A stretch of 41,774 bases of DNA from an uncultured Planctomycetaceae bacterium (GTDB taxonomy: Bacteria; Planctomycetota; Planctomycetia; Planctomycetales; Planctomycetaceae): contig CAIQIE010000081.1 of assembly GCA_903871805.1 (NCBI GenBank), positions 1 through 41,774 on the forward strand, given 5' to 3'. The notes beneath the pieces were generated by a model. That model was not told the DNA's origin. It made no database searches and saw only the letters and a program-made list of their open reading frames with translations. Both the position numbers and the translations under genes were made by a program. Positions 36,940-41,774 of this stretch are shown here, piece by piece (position 1 is the stretch's first letter; each line of letters begins with the position of its first letter).

Positions 36940-37352
36940 AAGTGAAAGTCTAAAAATGGAGTCTGTTCGGTGGGAGCCGGGCAGCTTCGTGATTCCGAAG
37001 AAAACGCAGGGCGGAAGGGCCTGACACCTTTCTGGACATCAGGGCCGTCCGCCGGTAAAGGTCCAAAAACCGAGATCCACGGCGGGAAAGCCCCTCAAGC
37101 CTATCGGGATTTTCGTCGATTGCAACAGCCTGCGTCCCCAGGCCCAGCCGGAATTGATTTCTCGACACAGGGAAACATTCCCGGCCTAATTTTCCCTGCA
37201 GGGGGGACAGAGCGGCGTATCAGCCCGGTGTGTTGTGACATGGCGTCGGCTTCGTTAGCCTGTATCAGGGAAAACCGGTCGTGAAAACACTGCAAATGCC
37301 GGTTTTAGAACAAACTATCAACGTTATCCGTGATCTGAATACAGGGTTTCAA
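36940..37352. other. Divergent intergenic region between the giant dehydrogenase gene and trxB
   Basis: About 413 bases between divergent genes, so it should carry both promoters. CCCTGCAGGG near 37194-37203 is a short palindrome. No convincing -35/-10 pair or other element was found by eye. Confidence 0.4.
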
Positions 37353-38405
37353 ATGACCGAGAAGGTAACAATTATCGGGTCCGGCCCCGCTGGCTGGACG
37401 GCTGCCATTTATACCGCACGGGCCGAGCTGAAGCCTGTTGTCTACGAAGGCGCAGAAACAGAAGATAACCGACTGAAGGGCACGCTCCCGCTGGGCCAGC
37501 TGTCACTCACAACAGAAGTCGAAAACTTCCCCGGCTTTCCTTCAGGCGACATGTCCGCCTACCTGGACTCGTCCATCGATCCGGAAAAACGTCGGTACAT
37601 GGGGCCGCATCACAAACACGGCGTCAGTGGCCCGGAGCTGATGGAGCTGATGCGTCAGCAGGCAAAAAATTTCGGTACCCGAATCGTCACCGATGACATT
37701 GTGGAAGTTGATCTTTCAAAACGCCCATTCACGCTGCGAACGCTCAGCGGAAACGAATTCACGTCCCACGCGATCATTCTGGCCACCGGCGCTCGTGCAA
37801 ATTATCTTGGACTGCCTTCCGAAGAAACCTTTAAGAACCGGGGCGTTTCCGCATGCGCCGTCTGTGATGGTGCGTTGCCTCGCTTCCGCAACAAACCCGT
37901 CGTCGTTGTCGGTGGTGGCGACAGCGCCATGGAAGAAGCCACTTTTCTCTCGAAATTCGCTTCCGTCGTCTACATCGTCCATCGACGCAGTTCTTTCCGC
38001 GCCAGCCGCATCATGGCAGAACGCGCCCTCAGTAATCACAAGATCCAGGTCAAATGGAATTCCTCTATCGACGAAATTCTGGGTGACGAACAGTCCGGTG
38101 TCACCGGCGTGCGAATTCGCAGTACCGAGGATCCCTCAAAGACGGAAGTCCTGGATGCCACAGGATACTTCGCCGCCATCGGACATACCCCCAACACGGA
38201 CTTTCTTAACGGACAACTGCAGACGAATGACAAGGGATATGTCGCCTGGACAACCGCCCAAAGAACCTACACCAGCGTCGAGGGCGTCTTTGCCGCAGGC
38301 GATGTGGCCGACGACTACTTCCGACAGGCCATCACAGCAGCCGGCACCGGTTGCATGGCGGCCCTCGATGCCGAACGCTGGCTGGCCGCTCAGGGAATCG
38401 AATAG
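37353..38405 (+). CDS. trxB: Thioredoxin reductase
   Basis: 350 residues from the ATG at 37353; an ATG-like upstream extension to 37281 lacks family similarity. An FAD-dependent reductase that moves electrons from NADPH to thioredoxin. FAD motif [14 protein letters not shown], redox-active CAVC at 168-171 (SACAVCDG, with Val where CATC is usual), NADPH motif [16 protein letters not shown], and end motif [27 protein letters not shown]. Compared with the usual length of about 315-320 it has an insertion of some 20-25 residues after GFPSG (about 66-92, with [15 protein letters not shown]) in the FAD domain. It lies divergent from the dehydrogenase gene; the downstream neighbour is moaC. Confidence 0.94.
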   Translation: MTEKVTIIGSGPAGWTAAIYTARAELKPVVYEGAETEDNRLKGTLPLGQLSLTTEVENFPGFPSGDMSAYLDSSIDPEKRRYMGPHHKHGVSGPELMELMRQQAKNFGTRIVTDDIVEVDLSKRPFTLRTLSGNEFTSHAIILATGARANYLGLPSEETFKNRGVSACAVCDGALPRFRNKPVVVVGGGDSAMEEATFLSKFASVVYIVHRRSSFRASRIMAERALSNHKIQVKWNSSIDEILGDEQSGVTGVRIRSTEDPSKTEVLDATGYFAAIGHTPNTDFLNGQLQTNDKGYVAWTTAQRTYTSVEGVFAAGDVADDYFRQAITAAGTGCMAALDAERWLAAQGIE

Positions 38406-38736
38406 CCCCGCGGGCCGCCCCACCTGAGCTCCTTAACGATTACCGCAGGGCGGCAGACGGTTTTCTGTGTGCAGAATTTCTGCAAAACACGCCAAACTTC
38501 AAATCCCTGTTATAAATTTCGGGCCCACACCGGTGCACATGCAAATTCGCCACCTGCGCCTGCTGGTTTCCACGGCAGGCGATCAGGTGGTGTTTTCACG
38601 CAGGAACTCCGGTAAAATTCGCCTCCCGATCCCGGCTGCCGCCAGAAAATAGCAGAGCGCACTCCCTCGCCCGCCAGAACGCTGTATGCAATGTGTGAGG
38701 GTTTACCCGAATCACCCCATCACAGGACCGGAATTC
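38406..38736. other. Intergenic region between trxB and moaC
   Basis: 331 bases without a gene. A 7-base inverted repeat GCCGCCC/GGGCGGC (38414-38420, 38448-38454) with a long loop, followed by GTTTTC at 38460, is a weak terminator candidate for trxB. Open frames are not protein-like. Confidence 0.35.
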
Positions 38737-39213
38737 ATGTCCGAATTCACTCATTTTTCACCCGATGGCGCCAGCCGCATGGTCGACGTCGGGGATAAAC
38801 AAATCACCCGCAGAACTGCACGCGCCAGAGCGAACATGTTAATGTCGCCGGAGACTCTGCGGTTAATCAAAAGCGGCGGGTCGACAAAGGGAAATGTGCT
38901 GGAGATCGCTCGGCTGGCAGGAATCATGGCTGCCAAGCGAACTGCGGATCTCATCCCTCTCTGTCACACTTTGCCAATTGAAAAGGTAGAGATACTGTTT
39001 GAATTTCCTTCTGATCGATGCATCACTGTTGAAGCGGAAGTCAGGACGGAATCAAAAACCGGTGTCGAAATGGAAGCCATGACGGCCGTTTCGATCGCCT
39101 GTCTAACGATTTATGACATGTGCAAATCCGTCGACAGAACAATGGTAATCACAGATCTGTGCCTGCTGGAAAAGTCTGGCGGCAGGTCCGGTCATTTCCT
39201 GAGAGATCAGTGA
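38737..39213 (+). CDS. moaC: Cyclic pyranopterin monophosphate synthase
   Basis: 158 residues, normal for MoaC, which turns the MoaA product (3',8-cyclo-7,8-dihydro-GTP) into cyclic pyranopterin monophosphate in molybdenum cofactor synthesis. Conserved blocks: MVDVGDKQITRRTA, KGNVLEIARLAGIMAAKRTADLIPLCH, the EAEVRTESKTGVEMEAM active-site region, and YDMCKSVDRTMVI near the end. The ATG at 38737 is chosen over 38686 because it gives the standard start MSEFTHFSPDGASRMVDVG. No other moa gene is nearby. Confidence 0.96.
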   Translation: MSEFTHFSPDGASRMVDVGDKQITRRTARARANMLMSPETLRLIKSGGSTKGNVLEIARLAGIMAAKRTADLIPLCHTLPIEKVEILFEFPSDRCITVEAEVRTESKTGVEMEAMTAVSIACLTIYDMCKSVDRTMVITDLCLLEKSGGRSGHFLRDQ

Positions 39214-39344
39214 TCGTGCGGATTGCTCTCAGTCAGGCAGTTTGAAAATTTGAAGTTGGCATGTTTCTTCTGACTGCTTGAAACGCTGTTTTTTCTGATC
39301 TTCATTGACTTTACCCTGCCAATTCCGACGAAGGACAGCGCCAC

Positions 39345-40349
39345 ATGAAGGTTGCGGAAATCACCAAAAACGATCTGAAGCAGCAGATCCAGAATCTGCT
39401 GGGCTCCGATCTGAAAGCTGTCCGGCAGTTGCTGGAGGATCAATTCCGCAGTCCCAGCATGTTCGTGCAGGATGTAGCTCAGCATGTCAGCAGGTTTCAG
39501 GGAAAACAGATTCGTCCGATTTTGACACTTCTGTCTGCTCGCGTCTGCGGTGCGGAAGCCGAACACATGCCGAAAGCCCAGCGTCTGGCTGCTGTTGTCG
39601 AAATGATCCATGCAGCTACGCTGGTTCATGACGACGTCATCGATGATTCTGACCTGCGGCGTCATGTCTCCACGGTCCATCGTCGCTGGAATTCTGAAAC
39701 CAGTGTGCTTTTCGGTGACTATTTGTTCTCCCGTGCCTTTCACCTTGCGGCCACAACCGGTGATGCAGAGGCTTGCCGGCTGATCGGTCGAGCTACCAAC
39801 CGAACCTGCGAAGGCGAACTCAACCAGATTGCCGCCAGACTGGAACAGTCCGCTTCCGAACGTGATTACTTCCGAGTCGTTTACGGAAAGACGGCACAAT
39901 TGTTCGCTGTCAGCTGCCGTCTGGGTGCTCGGTCAGCAAGGATCGACCAATACACACAAAATCAAGTCAGTCTGTTCGGTGCTCGTCTCGGAATCGCGTT
40001 TCAGATTGCTGATGATGTGCTGGATCTGACAGAATCGTCCGAGCAGACCGGAAAAGATGCTGCGAATGATCTGACGAATCACCGCATGACCCTTCCCATT
40101 CTTCGAGCTCTTCGGATGGGGTCGCCGGCAGAGCGTCAGAAAACTCGTGAGCTGCTTTTCTCTGGCTCACCCGACGATCGAATCCAATTGCGACAATCTG
40201 CCTCTGTGCAAATGGGTGTGGAATCTGCTCAGGCTACGGCCGAGCGGTTCGCCGATCGTGCCCTGCGATGTCTGCAGAATATCCCGCTCTGCGAAGAACG
40301 CCGAGTCCTCGAAGCCATCGCGACGTTTTCTGTTTTTCGTTCGCATTGA
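39345..40349 (+). CDS. Trans-isoprenyl (polyprenyl) diphosphate synthase
   Basis: 334 residues of the trans-prenyltransferase family, which extends allylic diphosphates with isopentenyl diphosphate. The first aspartate-rich motif is DDVID (96-100, within LVHDDVIDDSDLRR) and the second DDVLD (223-227). The GKQIRP block that binds diphosphate is at about 53-58, and TLP-containing NDLTNHRMTLPIL matches the family's KxTLP stretch, with His-Arg in place of the usual Gly-Lys. Small residues precede the first motif, so a long-chain (octaprenyl/nonaprenyl, quinone side chain) product is likely, but chain length is not certain. The ATG has AAGGA about ten bases upstream. About 130 bases follow moaC, possibly a separate unit. 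Confidence 0.92.
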   Translation: MKVAEITKNDLKQQIQNLLGSDLKAVRQLLEDQFRSPSMFVQDVAQHVSRFQGKQIRPILTLLSARVCGAEAEHMPKAQRLAAVVEMIHAATLVHDDVIDDSDLRRHVSTVHRRWNSETSVLFGDYLFSRAFHLAATTGDAEACRLIGRATNRTCEGELNQIAARLEQSASERDYFRVVYGKTAQLFAVSCRLGARSARIDQYTQNQVSLFGARLGIAFQIADDVLDLTESSEQTGKDAANDLTNHRMTLPILRALRMGSPAERQKTRELLFSGSPDDRIQLRQSASVQMGVESAQATAERFADRALRCLQNIPLCEERRVLEAIATFSVFRSH

Positions 40350-40622
40350 TGTCACCACGACCGCCTAACTGGACAGCGCCATGTTGTGTCGGATGCTCCG
40401 GCTTCGTGCGACGCTCTGCCTGCGACTTTATCCTTGAAATCTGTGTTGTCCGTGGTCAAAAATACGATCGCATTTTTACCACGGGTAGCGAAGATCAATC
40501 GCAGAGATAAAAAGGTTGTTCAATACCTCAAAGAATCCGTGTTTTCGCCTTTCTGAACCATGCGGAACGGACAATCGAAATCTCGAACCTGTCGCTGTCC
40601 AGCTAAGGCGCTGTTCCCACAG
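40350..40622. other. Gene-free stretch after the polyprenyl synthase gene
   Basis: 273 bases, non-coding, containing the inverted repeat at 40450-40484. Translations are not protein-like. Confidence 0.4.
40450..40484. repeat. Inverted repeat, interspersed-type or terminator-like hairpin
   Basis: CCGTGGTCAAAAAT (40450-40463) pairs with ATTTTTACCACGG (40472-40484), with one bulged C and the eight-base centre ACGATCGC. The flanks also mirror each other loosely (TTATCCTTGAAATCTGTGTTGTC on the left, GCAGAGATAAAAAGG on the right), resembling the dispersed TCTGTG-CCGTGG sequences seen in many bacterial genomes. It could stop transcription of the polyprenyl synthase gene, though no T-run follows the hairpin. 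Confidence 0.5.
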
Positions 40623-40957
40623 TCTCTGAAGCCCGTTGTCGATCCCATCATCAGCGCGAAGACGATGCCAGAATTTCGTGAGCGTTCTCTGGGTGCGACT
40701 GATCCGAGCAATCCGCTGGCGTCTCCGCTGTTTGGCGATTTCCGATGATTACCGCTGCTGCTGCTTCAGCCTGCTGAACATGAGATGTTGGGCGACGATG
40801 CCTTCGAGTCACAAAGAAGGCTCACGCCGACGGTGTTCCTGTGACGCTGGAAATCTGGCCGGACATGGTCGACGTTTTTCAAATCCGAGGACTCCCGAAA
40901 TCACGCGAAGCCATTCAGCACATCGGTGCCTTCATCAAATCGAATCAGGCTCGCTGA
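40623..40957 (+). pseudogene. Remnant of an HSL-family alpha/beta hydrolase (esterase/lipase)
   Basis: Three reading frames joined together give the C-terminal third of a hormone-sensitive-lipase-type esterase. First frame: LKPVVDPIISAKTMPEF and NPLASPLFGDF. Second frame (from about 40743): LPLLLLQPAEHEMLGDDAFES. Third frame (from 40820): AHADGVPVTLEIWPDMVDVF, RGLPKSREAIQHIGAFIKS, stop at 40957. The family normally has DPL-SPLFGD, EMLLDD and a catalytic His in WPDM-HVF, which is Asp here. So there are at least two frameshifts, a lost catalytic His and no N-terminal part. Confidence 0.75.
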
Positions 40958-41054
40958 CTGCTTCGATCAACCCCACCGGCTCGTTCCATCGTGAGAAGAC
41001 GAACTGCAGGAACGAAAGACCCGCCAACAGGAGTACAGCCAAGTGTCGCTTCAT
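40935..41054 (-). CDS. Tiny signal-like ORF coupled to the preceding ORF
   Basis: 39 residues: MKRHLAVLLLAGLSFLQFVF, then SRWNEPVGLIEAVSEPDSI. The start looks like a secretion signal or membrane segment. Its ATG overlaps the stop of the 85-residue ORF by four bases (ATGA), which argues for coupled translation. The 3' end overlaps the esterase remnant on the other strand by 23 bases. I do not recognise a family; it may be a real small gene or part of decaying sequence. Confidence 0.35.
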   Translation of the reverse strand: MKRHLAVLLLAGLSFLQFVFSRWNEPVGLIEAVSEPDSI

Positions 41055-41308
41055 TTTGGCCTGCGCCTCATACCCACCCAAAAGGCCAGGAATGCCGTGA
41101 GAACGATGCACGAAGCGGCAATCCACCAAGTATAGCGACCTGCGTCGTCCTTAATTGCCAGATGGCTTCCTGCGTCTGCAATGTCCTGGTCTGTAACAGC
41201 ACGAGTGACAAACCGATCACCATGGACACGATCCATAACCATAGTCCCCGCAGGAATGATCAGTTCCTCCAACTCGGTTGTCCCTAGGTTCCAATTTGTA
41301 AATCGCAC
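41051..41308 (-). CDS. Small protein with C-terminal membrane helix
   Basis: 85 residues from a GTG at 41308. The N-terminal half is polar (IIPAGTMVMDRVHGDRFV), and the end has one membrane helix (WWIAASCIVLTAFLAFWVGM) with a basic RRRPK tail. It is directly preceded, in the same frame, by a TAA (41309-41311) that ends a longer upstream frame, so it may be the end of one interrupted gene. No family recognised. ATGA overlap with the next tiny ORF. Confidence 0.4.
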   Translation of the reverse strand: MRFTNWNLGTTELEELIIPAGTMVMDRVHGDRFVTRAVTDQDIADAGSHLAIKDDAGRYTWWIAASCIVLTAFLAFWVGMRRRPK

Positions 41309-41640
41309 TTAGGATTCCGAAACCAGGTATGTTCCTGGTATATGATTGGGACCAATGTGGTCATCCCACGAATAGTGTCGATGGGTGGCCGACTCAGGAA
41401 GGCAAACGCCCTGGTTCTCAGAAAACCAGGCATCAACTACAGTTTCCGAGCCAACCACCCAATCGCCTTCTCCGCCAATCCTGACCAATCCAACGATCCT
41501 TCGCAGTGCGTAATTGTGACTCTCGTCGAACTCCAATCGCCCCATTCTTTCGTCAGTCGCTCCCAAAGAAGTACGAGGCTGAGTGAAGTTCCCCAGAAGT
41601 GGTAGGCGCTCTGGATTGGATATTCTGGACTCTGCACGGC
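41309..41640 (-). other. Possible broken gene upstream of the small membrane ORF
   Basis: On the minus strand the frame that continues into the 85-residue ORF is open here except for one TAA at 41309-41311, and reads as plausible protein (VRIGGEGDWVVGSETVVDAWF, then CLPESATHRHYSWDDH). A second overlapping minus frame (41437-41637, with WERLTKEWGDWSSTRVTI) is also open. I cannot tell which is coding. The upstream part runs into transposase-like sequence, so the 5' end appears lost. Confidence 0.3.
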
Positions 41641-41774
41641 GCGAACTCGCCTGTTTAAGGCGGGTGCTCTGGTGCAGGCGACTCATCGCCACATCTGGTT
41701 TCGAGTGGCGAGCCACTGGCCCGGCGCGACGCTGCTGACTCGCGCGGTGAAGGCGGTGAATTCGTATGTGACGA
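41636..41774 (+). mobile_element. 3' part of an IS1380-like DDE transposase (partial, runs off the window)
   Basis: A plus-strand frame reads ARTRLFKAGALVQATHRHIWF, then RVASHWPGATLLTRAVKAV up to the window edge. This resembles the C-terminal region of IS1380/IS4-type transposases (RTRLFK-A-V..RR..F..SHWP..). The family's DDE core is absent on the left, where the sequence changes to the possible broken gene, so this is a 5'-truncated copy. The IS end is outside the window. The family call rests on the tail only. Confidence 0.5.

Noticed and set aside
39207..39899. 230-residue minus-strand frame opposite the polyprenyl synthase
   Set aside because: It overlaps a gene with both aspartate-rich motifs and has no family resemblance.

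Overview
The window reads as a chromosomal segment of a planctomycete, probably of the Planctomycetaceae type. Several family signatures point that way: a DUF1080 secreted hydrolase-like protein, a ThuA/PVC-type heme-binding giant dehydrogenase with HEAT repeats and a C-terminal cytochrome c, an LEPR-XLL-type N-terminal signature on a giant surface protein, a DWG-type Ser/Thr kinase with a C-terminal membrane anchor, weak or absent Shine-Dalgarno sites at many genes, and long gene-free stretches. The genus cannot be fixed from the sequence alone.

Layout. 1-1.43 kb (+): the tail of an unknown gene and an enolase-superfamily (muconate cycloisomerase/OSBS-like) enzyme. 1.6-5.0 kb (-): a secreted DUF1080 protein followed by a secreted PPC-domain protein. 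5.5-7.8 kb (-): a GIY-YIG/DUF4357 protein, then an OleB/haloalkane-dehalogenase-like hydrolase that ends the next run. 7.8-15.1 kb (-): an envelope energy-transduction locus in transcription order giant TPR membrane protein, smaller TPR protein, ExbB, ExbD, ExbD, hydrolase. A Ser/Thr kinase (15.57-16.67 kb, +) is divergent from it.

16.7-24.8 kb is the accessory region. It holds a decayed REP-associated (Y1) transposase, two ~310 bp direct repeat copies (17.06 and 24.38 kb), a frameshifted TIGR03032-family gene, and a 1752-residue surface protein in which fourteen FG-GAP units are spliced into the middle of a Calx-beta domain, followed by MBG/YDG-like and RTX-like repeats.

24.8-32.6 kb (-) is mostly housekeeping: a secreted thioredoxin-like protein with a strong terminator, a secreted peroxiredoxin, hemA with a HemX/CcsA-like membrane protein, argD, argB and a DUF218 (YdcF-like) membrane protein. 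33.1-36.9 kb (-) is the ThuA-F5/8C-PVC dehydrogenase-HEAT-cytochrome c fusion. 37.3-40.35 kb (+) carries trxB, moaC and a trans-polyprenyl diphosphate synthase.

The right end (40.4-41.8 kb) is decaying sequence: a twice-frameshifted HSL-type esterase remnant, two tiny coupled ORFs with a membrane segment, and the 3' part of an IS1380-like transposase running off the window.

No tRNA, rRNA or CRISPR array was seen. The most unusual item is the nested FG-GAP-in-Calx-beta surface protein between direct repeats. The second is the TPR/ExbB/ExbD locus, which has no recognisable TonB or TolA.
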